Part shown: in pieces, positions 44,075-53,445 of the stretch | Layout of the letters: every line of letters begins with the position of its first letter | Position numbering within the stretch: the first letter of the stretch is position 1 | Origin: Sphingobacterium sp. | GTDB lineage: Bacteria; Bacteroidota; Bacteroidia; Sphingobacteriales; Sphingobacteriaceae | DNA: 64,000 nt | Reading direction: 5' to 3' | Assembly: GCA_031286695.1 (NCBI GenBank) | Contig: JAITTY010000011.1 | Span: 124,001-188,000, forward strand | Made by a program: the position numbers and the translations under genes | The notes under the pieces: generated by a model | Database searches by the model: none | Seen by the model: only the letters and a program-made list of their open reading frames with translations | What the model was told of the DNA's origin: nothing

Positions 44075-45613
44075 ATGAAACAATCGTTCAATTTTATAGG
44101 CATGATCCTAATTGCGATTGCAATGTTTTTGCAATCGTGCGATAAAAATTTTGAAGACATTAATACAAATCCAAATAACAGTGTAAACGCTTATCCATAT
44201 CAATTAATGCAGCCTGCATTTAGGGATCTTGTTGCGTCTAATATGTCTCGTAATCGCTCATTAAATAATGAGCTGATGCAGATAACGGTCAGTATAAGTG
44301 ATGGTGAGTACCGCATATTCCGTTATGATATACGTAATACAGTTTCTGATGGTCCCTGGAATTCCATCTATCCAGAACTGAAAAATGTGAAAGAAATTTA
44401 CAGATTAGCGGACGGTGGAATCAATGATAATGCATCTTATCGCGGGATATCTTTAATTATGCAGACCTGGGGTTTTTCTATTTTGACAGATACTTATGGC
44501 GATATTCCTTACTCGGAATCCTTAAGAGGATTGGGCGAGGACATCTTAGAACCTAAGTTCGATACGCAAAAGGAAATTTATTTGGATTTCTTTAATAAAT
44601 TAGATTCTGCCAATGTATTGTTGTCAAAAAATACGGCAATCAAAGGAGAATACGATCCCATCTACAATGGAAATGTTAGCAAATGGCGCAAGTTTGGGAA
44701 CTCGTTATTTTTACGGTTATTATTAAGAGCTTCTGGACAGTCTGATCCAGCAGTTGCTACATTGGTTCGCTCAAAAATTAATGATATTTTAGTTAATAGT
44801 ACCTCTTCTTACCCGATAATGTCAAGTAATGATGATTCGGCTATTCTGCGCTGGACGGGGATGTCTCCCCTGATTTCTCCATTCATGGATGTTAGAGCAC
44901 AGGACTTTCGACAAGCATCTTTAGCAAATTATTTTATTGATCATCTGGTTGCTTGGAACGATCCACGAATTAACATTCCGACATATGGTTCTAACGGTGT
45001 AAATCGTTTCGGAATTGCACCTATCAGTGGGAATTTTGTTGGTATTCCAAGCGGTTATGCTCCTGGTGAAGGTTGGGAGCGTCAGTCCTATTTTTATTCT
45101 TATGATCAAACGGTGAATAATCTCCCTGTGAAGACTATGATGAATGAGCCATTGACGGGAATGATTATGAATTGTTCCGAATTACAATTTATTAAAGCAG
45201 AGCTGGCATTAAAAGGATTCTACACAGATAAAGCAGGCGATCTTTATAAAGATGGTGTTATGAAAGGGATTACAACTTGGCTGCCGACCTACACCGAGTC
45301 TATTGAAGACTATTTAAATAATGGCGATATCAATTGGGACGAAAACTACAGTTTTGAGAAAAAGATGGAAATGATTCATCTACAAAAGTACTATGCCTTA
45401 TTATTTGTAGACTGTCAGCAATGGTTTGAATTTCGGAGGACAGGCTATCCTTTATTGCCAAAGGGAACTGGCTTAAAAAATGGTGGGGAGATGCCCGCCC
45501 GCTTGAAGTATCCAATTTATGTCCAATCGGCAAATCCAACAAACTATAAGCTAGCTATCGCACAGCAAGGAGCTGATGAGATTAATACGAAAGTATGGTG
45601 GCAGAGACGATAA
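44075..45613 (+). CDS. SusD/RagB family surface lipoprotein (SusD-like_2 type)
   Basis: A 512-residue lipoprotein (lipobox in MFLQSCDKNFED) that forms the lid of the SusC transporter. The helical TPR-like body has NTNPNNSVNAYPYQLMQPAF near the N-terminus, LIMQTWGFSILTDTYGDIPY with the family DxYGDIPY-like motif, and MIHLQKYYALLFVDCQQWFE near the end. It sits between susC and the DUF5689 gene. Confidence 0.93.
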   Translation: MKQSFNFIGMILIAIAMFLQSCDKNFEDINTNPNNSVNAYPYQLMQPAFRDLVASNMSRNRSLNNELMQITVSISDGEYRIFRYDIRNTVSDGPWNSIYPELKNVKEIYRLADGGINDNASYRGISLIMQTWGFSILTDTYGDIPYSESLRGLGEDILEPKFDTQKEIYLDFFNKLDSANVLLSKNTAIKGEYDPIYNGNVSKWRKFGNSLFLRLLLRASGQSDPAVATLVRSKINDILVNSTSSYPIMSSNDDSAILRWTGMSPLISPFMDVRAQDFRQASLANYFIDHLVAWNDPRINIPTYGSNGVNRFGIAPISGNFVGIPSGYAPGEGWERQSYFYSYDQTVNNLPVKTMMNEPLTGMIMNCSELQFIKAELALKGFYTDKAGDLYKDGVMKGITTWLPTYTESIEDYLNNGDINWDENYSFEKKMEMIHLQKYYALLFVDCQQWFEFRRTGYPLLPKGTGLKNGGEMPARLKYPIYVQSANPTNYKLAIAQQGADEINTKVWWQRR

Positions 45614-45641
45614 TAGGTTTTACAATTTTAATGCGTAGATA

Positions 45642-47168
45642 ATGAAAAAATATTTTTTTTATATAATAACGGGATTCATGAGCGCATTTGCTCTAGGTTC
45701 TTGTAGTAAAGACGGAAATTATCCAGGCGGAGTGGTTAGTTCCTATATCGGTATTTTTGATGTCAGGAACATTTATAAAGGACAACCTGTGCAAATCAAT
45801 CAAGATAATTTGGATGGATCTACAACAATTGCTGGTGTCGTTGTTTCCGACCATCGGGAGGGAAACTTTCCGGACGGATATTTAGTCATTCAAGATCGTA
45901 GGCGCTTGCGCCAGCTGCGTGGTATAACAATACCTTTGGGAAAGGCTGCTGAAAATTACGTGATAGGGGATTCGTTGGAAATCAATATTGTTGGTAGCGA
46001 ACTAACAAGGGAAAATGGCATTCTTCAGCTGAAAAACGTTGCTGAATCAAATATCGTAAAGATCGCTTCAGATAAGCCAATCCCCAATAATCGCGTGACT
46101 GCAAAAGATATTTTGGCCAATCCAGATAAATATGAAAGTACGCTGGTTGCGATCGTAAAAGGTGGTTTTAATCCATTGCCTGCTGCTGGAGACATTTTAG
46201 AGGGACAGAAAACCCTGAATGATGGGTTCGGAAATTTAAATTTGGAAACCAAATCATCAGCAAAGTTTGCTAGGAGAAATCTAAGTGTTTTGGCCAATTA
46301 TTTTGGGGTGATCTTTAACAAACAGGATTCAGAGGGAAAACTTATCCCTTATGAGGTTTTGCGTAAAGAATCGGATATTCAGGAATTGAGTTCGGTGATT
46401 GAGCATACCCCTGTGGCTATTTCTGGTTTTGCCAGCGATGTAAAAGGTGGGGATGGAAACTATGAATATATTCAACTTTTAGCCATTGAAGATATCGATT
46501 TTTCGAAAACTCCTTATGCTGTTATTGTTAGTAATAATGCGAATGCATCTACGCCAACAGGTGTTCCTGCGAAAGGCTGGGCGACAGGTGGAATGCGAAC
46601 TTATAAGCTGAATATTACTTCTGGAACTGTTACAAAAGGCCAGTATTTCTATGTAGGCGGAAAATATAAATTGATCAATGGCTCGAGTTCAACAGATATT
46701 TCGAATGCAAAATGGGTCGTAAATTATGATTATGTTGCCAAGGATGGTTTCGATGGTATTGGAACCAAAACCGGTGGACTCATGGCTAATAGTGGTAACG
46801 CATTTGGAATAGCGGTATTTAATACGACGGCCGTGACAGAAGCAACTAAACCTGTGGATGTTATGTATATCTCCGGTGGCGGTGCATTGACAGATGGAAC
46901 GAAAGGTTACCGTATTACAAACAATGATTTTTATGATGTTATCGATCCACTATCCTTAAAGTCACAACCTTTTTTTATGGCGGGAACCAATAATATCTTC
47001 TTAAAATATAATACAGCTGATGTAGGTTATTTTGTTAGTTTAGGAGGGGTGTATAACACATCTTTAGCACGATGGACTTCTGCTCGATCTCAGAATAATA
47101 TCGAGATGACCAAGGCTTCCACGCTGAGCGAAATCGAAAATGAATTATCAACGAAAATTGAACAATAG
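45642..47168 (+). CDS. DUF5689 domain lipoprotein
   Basis: A 508-residue lipoprotein (lipobox in FALGSCSKDGN). The N-terminal half is a DUF5689 region with OB-fold-like strands (TTIAGVVVSDHREGNFPDGY, YVIGDSLEINIVGSELTREN); the C-terminal half is beta-rich (GTNNIFLKYNTADVGYFVSL). Proteins of this type are surface-exposed partners of SusCD pairs and probably bind ligand. No degradative enzyme accompanies the unit. Confidence 0.85.
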   Translation: MKKYFFYIITGFMSAFALGSCSKDGNYPGGVVSSYIGIFDVRNIYKGQPVQINQDNLDGSTTIAGVVVSDHREGNFPDGYLVIQDRRRLRQLRGITIPLGKAAENYVIGDSLEINIVGSELTRENGILQLKNVAESNIVKIASDKPIPNNRVTAKDILANPDKYESTLVAIVKGGFNPLPAAGDILEGQKTLNDGFGNLNLETKSSAKFARRNLSVLANYFGVIFNKQDSEGKLIPYEVLRKESDIQELSSVIEHTPVAISGFASDVKGGDGNYEYIQLLAIEDIDFSKTPYAVIVSNNANASTPTGVPAKGWATGGMRTYKLNITSGTVTKGQYFYVGGKYKLINGSSSTDISNAKWVVNYDYVAKDGFDGIGTKTGGLMANSGNAFGIAVFNTTAVTEATKPVDVMYISGGGALTDGTKGYRITNNDFYDVIDPLSLKSQPFFMAGTNNIFLKYNTADVGYFVSLGGVYNTSLARWTSARSQNNIEMTKASTLSEIENELSTKIEQ

Positions 47169-47175
47169 ATTATAT

Positions 47176-47203
47176 CAATAAAGGGGCTGCGGCCCCTTTA
47201 TTG
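47176..47203 (+). terminator. Terminator of the susCD-DUF5689 unit
   Basis: Stem CAATAAAGGGGC / GCCCCTTTATTG around TGCG. The T-run is short, so efficiency is uncertain. Confidence 0.7.
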
Positions 47204-47292
47204 ATTATATTGATGGTATGTCGGTCTCCAAAAATTGGTAAAGCTAAAACATATTTTTATTATCTTCATTATATAACTATAAACGAAGACTT

Positions 47293-47988
47293 ATGAACTT
47301 AACAGATTTAGTTACAGGTGGAGTAGGCTCTAAAGCGATAGAGACTATTTCAAAAATTACTGGTGTCAGTGAATCTAAGGCAAAATGGATTGTAGCGGCA
47401 GCAGTTCCTTTGATGATTGCAGCATTAAATTACAATGCGAAAAACAAAGGGCAAGCGGAAAATATTGACAATGCTATTGATCAGCATAGTAACAGTGGTA
47501 TACTCGATAAAATTGGCGATCTATTCGGACAGGGAGGAGCTGATCAAGCCGGTTCTGAAGACGGGAATAAGATTGTCAACCATATGTTTGGTCAAAATAC
47601 CGAAGTAGTAACCCAGAATATTGCGGATAAAGCAGGCTTGAGTTCCTCACAGGTAACAGGGGTACTGGCCACACTGGCTCCTATCGTCATGGGATATTTA
47701 GGGCAACAAAAGCAGGCTTCAAGTGGCGGTGGTATTGGCGATCTGATCGGTTCTGTGCTAGGAGGTGGAACACAACAGAATGCAGGTGGCGGTATGTTGG
47801 GGGGGATTTTAGGCTCTTTTTTGGGCGGTGGTCAAGAAGAACAAGCGCAAACAACGGAGCAGCCCACAGCGGGAGGTAGCATTACGGACATGTTGGGTGG
47901 ACTAGCAGGCAGTTTTTTTGATAAAAATAACGATGGACAGGCGAAGGGCAATATTCTTGATTCAATCGCCGATATGTTTGGAAAATAA
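47293..47988 (+). CDS. DUF937 domain protein
   Basis: A 231-residue protein of the DUF937/YidB-like family: MNLTDLVTGGVGSKAIETIS, SKAKWIVAAAVPLMIAALNY and ALVSSSQVTGVLATLAP-like helices, with glycine-rich linkers (SSGGGIGDLIGSVLGGGTQQ, GGMLGGILGSFLGGG). Function is unknown; it has no signal peptide. Monocistronic, with a strong terminator after it. Confidence 0.9.
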   Translation: MNLTDLVTGGVGSKAIETISKITGVSESKAKWIVAAAVPLMIAALNYNAKNKGQAENIDNAIDQHSNSGILDKIGDLFGQGGADQAGSEDGNKIVNHMFGQNTEVVTQNIADKAGLSSSQVTGVLATLAPIVMGYLGQQKQASSGGGIGDLIGSVLGGGTQQNAGGGMLGGILGSFLGGGQEEQAQTTEQPTAGGSITDMLGGLAGSFFDKNNDGQAKGNILDSIADMFGK

Positions 47989-48055
47989 GCTGTGTTAAGC
48001 TATTATTTGTTTTGGAAAAGCGAGCATGAGCTTAAGCGGAGATGATACAGATTCT

Positions 48056-48102
48056 AAAAAGTATAAGGTCGGAAGTTCTACACTTCCGACCTCATACTTT
48101 TT
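48056..48102. terminator. Bidirectional terminator
   Basis: Long stem AAGGTCGGAAGT / ACTTCCGACCT extended by AAGTAT / ATACTT, loop TCTAC, with A-run and T-run. Serves the DUF937 gene and trhO. Confidence 0.92.
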
Positions 48103-48114
48103 GTCCAATTCTTA

Positions 48115-49110
48115 TTAATCTTCAACCGATACTTTCGGAGGAAAATTTTTATGTTTTCTTTTGCTGATTTTATCAATATTGACAGGTTGAGGAACCTTAA
48201 CATAATATCCTGTACCGTCATATTCACGTTTATTGGGATTTTCTTTACATGCTGGCGAACAGCATCCATCCATCTCCCAACCACACTCATCACATTGCGT
48301 GAAATGTTCATTACAAGTTGGGTTGGCGCAATTGATCATTTTGGTGGTTTGCTTGCCACAGTTAAAACAAGTAGATACCACGGATGGGTTGACCGAATTT
48401 ACATCGACAGTAACACGATTGTCGAAGACGTAGCATTGACCTTCAAAATCTTCGCCACCAGCTTCTTTTCCGTATTTGATAATTCCGCCATGTAGCTGAT
48501 ATACATCCTCGAAACCTTCTTTTAACAAAAGAGCAGAAGCTTTCTCACATTTGATACCGCCTGTGCAGTACGTCAATATTTTTTTTCCTTTATATTGTTC
48601 AAGCTCTTTGATTTTCTCTGGGAACTCGCGGAAATTGTCAATATCTAGAGTAACGGCATTTTTAAAATGACCAACATTGTGCTCGTAATTTGAGCGTACA
48701 TCCAATACAACCACATCCTCCTGATCTTTCATCGCTAAGAAATCTTTGGGTTCAAGGTGCACACCGGTTTGACGGTTGGGGTCAATTTCTTTTGGATCTC
48801 TCAAGCCAGAGTGAACGATTTCGGCTTTGTAACGGCAATGCATTTTAATGAATGACGGTTCATCTACAGCGTCAATTTTGAACTCTGTTTTATTGAAACG
48901 ACCATCGGCATAAATGGCATCCATATAGCTTTTACAAGCCTCTACAGTGCCCGAAACAGTTCCATTAAGACCCTCATCAGCGACAATGATACGGCCAACC
49001 AAGTCCAGAGATTTACAAAATTCTAAGTGATCTGATGCAAATTTTTCGGCATCCTCGATAGGGCTGTAACAATAGTACAGCAAAGTTTGATATTGTGTCA
49101 TGATATTCAT
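48115..49110 (-). CDS. trhO: tRNA uridine(34) hydroxylase TrhO, rhodanese-related
   Basis: A 331-residue protein that hydroxylates U34 of tRNA in an oxygen-dependent way. The N-terminal domain (YQTLLYYCYSPIEDAEKFA, DEGLNGTVSG) precedes a rhodanese domain with active-site loop LTYCTGGIKCEKAS. The C-terminus carries a cysteine-rich zinc-like cluster (CFNCGKQ, CANPTCNEHFTQCDECGW, CCSPACKENP). An alternative start is three codons further in (MTQYQTL). Confidence 0.92.
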   Translation of the reverse strand: MNIMTQYQTLLYYCYSPIEDAEKFASDHLEFCKSLDLVGRIIVADEGLNGTVSGTVEACKSYMDAIYADGRFNKTEFKIDAVDEPSFIKMHCRYKAEIVHSGLRDPKEIDPNRQTGVHLEPKDFLAMKDQEDVVVLDVRSNYEHNVGHFKNAVTLDIDNFREFPEKIKELEQYKGKKILTYCTGGIKCEKASALLLKEGFEDVYQLHGGIIKYGKEAGGEDFEGQCYVFDNRVTVDVNSVNPSVVSTCFNCGKQTTKMINCANPTCNEHFTQCDECGWEMDGCCSPACKENPNKREYDGTGYYVKVPQPVNIDKISKRKHKNFPPKVSVED

Positions 49111-49196
49111 TGATACCGCTGCAAACGGCGTTTAATGCTAAAAATAAATTTAGTGCAAAGCTACAAAAAATAATAAGTGGAATAAAATGACCTTCG

Positions 49197-49412
49197 TCAC
49201 CTTTTCTTCAAAGGTTCGAGCAGGTATTCTAAGCCATTAAGCTTTATTTCATAGAGTGTCGCTAACTGCTGGCCTAGCTTTCCCTTTGGAAAGCCTTTTT
49301 GGTTATACCACACAAGATAGGGCTCAGGAAGGTTACATAAAGTGTAGCCCTGATATTTGCCAAAGGGCATCTTGACTGTAACAAGCTCGGTTAAAATTTC
49401 AGGATTTAACAT
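49197..49412 (-). CDS. DUF3820 small protein
   Basis: A 71-residue protein with the DUF3820 motif VKMPFGKYQGYTLCNLPEPY followed by LVWYNQKGFPKGKLGQQLA. Family function is not settled. Its start overlaps the stop of the upstream glycosyltransferase gene (TAATG), which suggests translational coupling, although a link to glycan synthesis is not obvious. Confidence 0.88.
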   Translation of the reverse strand: MLNPEILTELVTVKMPFGKYQGYTLCNLPEPYLVWYNQKGFPKGKLGQQLATLYEIKLNGLEYLLEPLKKR

Positions 49413-50167
49413 TAGTCTTGAGGTTTTCCATAATTAAGACGGTACCAAATAGCTTTTAGTGCGATGATGCCATGATTGAATACATTGGGAATGGTCCCAT
49501 AGTAGTGTTTGAAAATAGCAAAGCGCTCTTTCAAGGATTCCTGATGTCTTTGTTTTGACATCCCGCCCACAAGATACCGGGCAACATATTGCTGTGCATT
49601 GACCGTTTTTTTTGCCTTTTTGGCACAACGAATAACCCAGTCAATATCAGCACATAGTTTATAATTGAGATCGTATGGCTCGGCAATTTCACGCTTGATA
49701 TAGATGGCCTGATGGCATATATTCATACCATAGCGAAAGCTTTTCCAGTCGAAATGAGCCGGAACTTTATGCCTACGTTCACCAATAATATTTCGATTGT
49801 CATCTACGAGGATAGTTTCACCGTAAAGAATATCGGCATCATCGCTCAGTTTGGCAAGATTCTCAATGCTGTTGAGATCATAGATCTCATCTCCGGAATT
49901 TAGAAAAAGAACATAATCACCTGTTGCTAATGCTAATCCCTTATTCATGGCATCATAGATCCCCTTATCCTTTTCGGAGAGGATGACGGCGATTTTATCC
50001 TTGTATTTTTGGATGATCTCTAATGTTCCGTCGGTTGATTGTCCATCAATGACAATATACTCTATATGATCATAGCTCTGATTGACAACAGATTTCAGGG
50101 TGTGTTCTATGTCACGCACATTGTTGTAAACGACAGTTATAATCGAAAATTTAGGATGAGCAGACAT
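49412..50167 (-). CDS. Family 2 glycosyltransferase
   Basis: A 251-residue GT-A enzyme. FSIITVVYNNVRDIEHTLKS, IEYIVIDGQSTDGTLEIIQK and GDYVLFLNSGDEIYD (metal-binding acidic motif region) are typical of GT2. No membrane helices. It is the third glycosyltransferase of a run of three after a flippase and probably adds a sugar to a surface polysaccharide repeat or glycoprotein glycan; donor and acceptor cannot be told. Confidence 0.9.
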   Translation of the reverse strand: MSAHPKFSIITVVYNNVRDIEHTLKSVVNQSYDHIEYIVIDGQSTDGTLEIIQKYKDKIAVILSEKDKGIYDAMNKGLALATGDYVLFLNSGDEIYDLNSIENLAKLSDDADILYGETILVDDNRNIIGERRHKVPAHFDWKSFRYGMNICHQAIYIKREIAEPYDLNYKLCADIDWVIRCAKKAKKTVNAQQYVARYLVGGMSKQRHQESLKERFAIFKHYYGTIPNVFNHGIIALKAIWYRLNYGKPQD

Positions 50168-50170
50168 ACT

Positions 50171-51085
50171 TTATTTGTTGAATTCGTTAATTTTCTTTTT
50201 GAGGAATCGGATGCCACGATTGAATAAAGATCCTTTCCGATGTGCATAGAAATACTTGATGGCTTCGTAAGCTTGTTTGTTTTCTGAAATTTCCGTCGGA
50301 AAATACCGTACAGGACTTTCCGCTAATTTGACCTGATAAGTCGATTCAGAAGCGGTATGTGTGCCTGAGCCGTCATTGCCGATATTTTGTGTCATCGAAT
50401 TCCTCGGATACAAAACTAAGCCATTTTTTTTGAATACAGAAGCGTACCAGCGTATGGCCCAAGAGTTGATTTTTCCGGCTTTAAATTCTTGGACCTGCTT
50501 CCAGAAGTTTTCTTTTCCTTCGATACTAAATTGATGAATTTGTTCTGCTGTAAAATCCGATACGAGTTCATCAATATTAGGATTAAAATGTTTCCATGCA
50601 CGATCCCAGGTTGCCCAGCCCCAGCTATTGGCAACTCTGAAAAAGAATGTTTCAGGCAGCTTATTTAAGTCCTTCAATGGGTAACCGTATCCACTGATCT
50701 CCATGACTTGATCTTCATCTTTATAATGCGTGAGGGCTTGATTGAAATAATCCAGGGCAAACGCAGAAGTTTCCAGGTCATCTTCTAAAACAATAATCCT
50801 CCCATGTTCATTGACCACTTTTGTAACACCATCGATCACATTGGCGGCGAGACCCCAATTTTCCGTTCGTTCTACGATGATAACCTGCTTGAAGTTCCAG
50901 GGTTTATGGATAATTTTCCGGACTTCGGCAACTGCGTCGATGGAGTTTTCGTTTTTCGCTGCGTCCGAATAGATGTAAAGTGTCGTTTGGTCTGCCTGTT
51001 TATTTTTTTCTAAGGCTGTAAGCGTTCTTATCGTATGATCGGGACGATTATAGACAAAAAGTATGACTGGAGCAATACTGTTCAT
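50171..51085 (-). CDS. Glycosyltransferase, GT-A fold (GT2/GNT-I-like)
   Basis: A 304-residue protein. VILFVYNRPDHTIRTLTALE at the N-terminus and RIIVLEDDLETSAFALDYFN with an EDD metal motif are typical of GNT-I-like transferases found in bacterial surface glycan loci. VANSWGWATWDRAWKHFNPN is another family block. It lies 3 bp from both neighbouring genes, so the set is an operon. Confidence 0.85.
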   Translation of the reverse strand: MNSIAPVILFVYNRPDHTIRTLTALEKNKQADQTTLYIYSDAAKNENSIDAVAEVRKIIHKPWNFKQVIIVERTENWGLAANVIDGVTKVVNEHGRIIVLEDDLETSAFALDYFNQALTHYKDEDQVMEISGYGYPLKDLNKLPETFFFRVANSWGWATWDRAWKHFNPNIDELVSDFTAEQIHQFSIEGKENFWKQVQEFKAGKINSWAIRWYASVFKKNGLVLYPRNSMTQNIGNDGSGTHTASESTYQVKLAESPVRYFPTEISENKQAYEAIKYFYAHRKGSLFNRGIRFLKKKINEFNK

Positions 51086-51088
51086 GTG

Positions 51089-51961
51089 TCAAAATATTTT
51101 GTTGAATGCTTTTTTGTTGGCTTGTCGAGTGCGATAAACAGCGCTTGTTTTAACCAGCAGTCTAAAGGCAATGCTGAAGTAGCTTTTTGCTTCAAAAGTA
51201 TGGCCTTTCAAAAGTGAAGAGCACATTTTTTTTAAACTTGCCAGTACCGCCATCGTAAAAGCTTTTACAAAAGTATAATTGATATTGCAATATTCAGTCA
51301 GATGATAGACAAATTCGCTTTTCAGAAAAGCTTTGCGGTCTGTTTTGCGCTGCTGCCTATCGTGATAGGCCCTGGCTTCTTCGGCCAGAACAATGTTTAA
51401 ACCATAGTAGTTGATGCGGTTAGCGTAGTCCTTGTCTTCCCCATAATGAAAAAAGATTGGAGCAAAACCGCCTACTTTTCGGATGACAGGATTGGGTATA
51501 AACCAGAATGCGGCATTTACGAATGAACAAATCCGATAGGAATCTTCGGTACGGGCCTGTTTGGTGTATACGGCAAAACCATGGTCCAGTGTTGTTTCGG
51601 TTCCATCGTAGTGAATCGGTGAGATAATTCCGATATTGTCTGTGTTTATTTTCACTAAGTTGGCAATACAGTCCCGATCCAGCCAGGCGTCCTGATTGAC
51701 CAAAAATGCATAATCATACTTTTCCTTCAAAACGATGTCAAGTCCGATGTTGTTGGCCTTTCCAAAACCCAAATTTTCGGAACTTTCTATTAGTCTTACC
51801 GTCGGAAATGTTTCTTTTATGATCTGTGTAGTATTGTCTCCCGAATTGTTGTCGACAACTAAAATATCTGTAGGGTAGCTCGAATCCAATAGACTGGGTA
51901 AGCACTTGTGGATCCAAGGCTCAAAATTATAAGAGACGATTATGGTGAGAATCCTGGCCAT
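51089..51961 (-). CDS. Family 2 glycosyltransferase, rhamnosyltransferase-like
   Basis: A 290-residue GT2 protein. LTIIVSYNFEPWIHKCLPSL, DILVVDNNSGDNTTQIIKET and ENLGFGKANNIGLD match the family; the acidic motif is replaced by LVNQDAWLD, as in many rhamnosyltransferase-type members. A weakly hydrophobic C-terminal region may contact the membrane. It directly follows the flippase gene. Confidence 0.88.
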   Translation of the reverse strand: MARILTIIVSYNFEPWIHKCLPSLLDSSYPTDILVVDNNSGDNTTQIIKETFPTVRLIESSENLGFGKANNIGLDIVLKEKYDYAFLVNQDAWLDRDCIANLVKINTDNIGIISPIHYDGTETTLDHGFAVYTKQARTEDSYRICSFVNAAFWFIPNPVIRKVGGFAPIFFHYGEDKDYANRINYYGLNIVLAEEARAYHDRQQRKTDRKAFLKSEFVYHLTEYCNINYTFVKAFTMAVLASLKKMCSSLLKGHTFEAKSYFSIAFRLLVKTSAVYRTRQANKKAFNKIF

Positions 51962-53422
51962 CTATTTTTTTCGGATAACTGTTAGGAAATAGTGGAATAA
52001 TTCCAACAAAATGCTGGGTTTAAAGATTCTATTGACAATGATATATGCGCATATAGCTACTCCAATTGTACTTGCAAACCTAAGATAGAGATTCGCGATA
52101 GCTGCGGTGGCATAATGAGCTGTAATACAACTGGCAGCTGCCAATAATGCATAAGCAAAAATATCTGCCAGGAGATAACGAAATGAATAACTCATATAAG
52201 GCTTAGCGGAAGCATACCAAACGAATATCCAGAGCGCATTTAATGCTGAGGTTAGTCCAATGAGCAGTTCAAGACCTAATGATTTGCCGAAGAACAGAAT
52301 AGCGATTTGGAGGAGGCCAAACACGATGATATTCCGCATATAAACTTCGGGCTTTCCTTTGCTAATGATAAGGTTGGAAAAAACATTGCTTACAGAATCA
52401 AATGCCGCGCCAATACAAAATATTTGGAGAAATATGGCACTTTGCGCCCATTTATCGGTGATTGCAATGGTAATGAAATCCTGCGCTACAGTTGTTAAAC
52501 CAAATAACATCGGAAAGGCTAAAAAGGCCGTAAAGGAAATTAGTTTTCGAAAAACCCGAACTTGTCTATCCTTATCATCTTCTATTTCCTTTAAAATGGG
52601 CTGTGTCACATTATTGACCATATTGGTCAATATATTTTGGGCCATGATGCTCCAACGATTAGGATTCACGGTATATCCCAGCTCTTCAGCGGTATAATGC
52701 CGGCCTAAGATTGCTGCATATATATTTTTGTTGATGTTGATAAAAATATTGGTGACTAGTATTTTACTGCTAAATCCTAAAATGTCACGAATAGGTTTAA
52801 AATCGAACTGGAAAGTAGGTCTGAATTTGGAAAAATACCAGAATCCGAGCATATTGAAACCACTATAGGAGACAATTTGGATCGCGTATGCCCAATAGGC
52901 ATAGTCCTTATAAGCTAAATAAACTCCGACTATATTGGATGCAATCAGAGCAAACGTGCCTGTGATGACTCTTTCTTTGATTTTTAAATTCCGGAACAGG
53001 TAAGCGTTGTGTGCAATGCCAAAGCTACCTAACCAAAAGGATAAAAAGGTAAATCTGCTTAGCTCTACAAGTACTGGTTGATTATAGTATAAGGCGATAA
53101 GAGGAGCTGCAAAAAATAAAACAATATAAATAAATGTTCCAATTCCTACGCTTGTCCAGAATACCGCGTTATAATCTTTATGTTCGACTTCTTTTTTATT
53201 GACAATCCCATAGATAAACCCACTTTCTTGAAAAGCAGAAGCGAGAACAGAAAAGATGGTGATCATAGCTACTAAACCATAATCTTCTGCTGTTAGCTTA
53301 CGGTTTAGTAGGATGCCGAACCCAAAGCCCAAAAACTGCTGGATGATACTGGCCATACCACCCCATAGCAGTCCTTTTGTTGTTTTTGATTTTAAAGAGT
53401 CATTTTTCGTTTGCGATGACAT
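51962..53422 (-). CDS. Wzx-like oligosaccharide flippase
   Basis: A 486-residue membrane protein with 12-14 helices of the MOP/polysaccharide-flippase superfamily, related to TuaB/WzxC. The N-terminus has TTKGLLWGGMASIIQQFLGF and LNRKLTAEDYGLVAMITIFS. It would move lipid-linked sugar units across the inner membrane. It leads three glycosyltransferase genes and follows a DeoR-type regulator by 23 bp. No Wzy polymerase is visible. Confidence 0.9.
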   Translation of the reverse strand: MSSQTKNDSLKSKTTKGLLWGGMASIIQQFLGFGFGILLNRKLTAEDYGLVAMITIFSVLASAFQESGFIYGIVNKKEVEHKDYNAVFWTSVGIGTFIYIVLFFAAPLIALYYNQPVLVELSRFTFLSFWLGSFGIAHNAYLFRNLKIKERVITGTFALIASNIVGVYLAYKDYAYWAYAIQIVSYSGFNMLGFWYFSKFRPTFQFDFKPIRDILGFSSKILVTNIFININKNIYAAILGRHYTAEELGYTVNPNRWSIMAQNILTNMVNNVTQPILKEIEDDKDRQVRVFRKLISFTAFLAFPMLFGLTTVAQDFITIAITDKWAQSAIFLQIFCIGAAFDSVSNVFSNLIISKGKPEVYMRNIIVFGLLQIAILFFGKSLGLELLIGLTSALNALWIFVWYASAKPYMSYSFRYLLADIFAYALLAAASCITAHYATAAIANLYLRFASTIGVAICAYIIVNRIFKPSILLELFHYFLTVIRKK

Positions 53423-53445
53423 GCTAAATTAAATGAGCGGCAATA

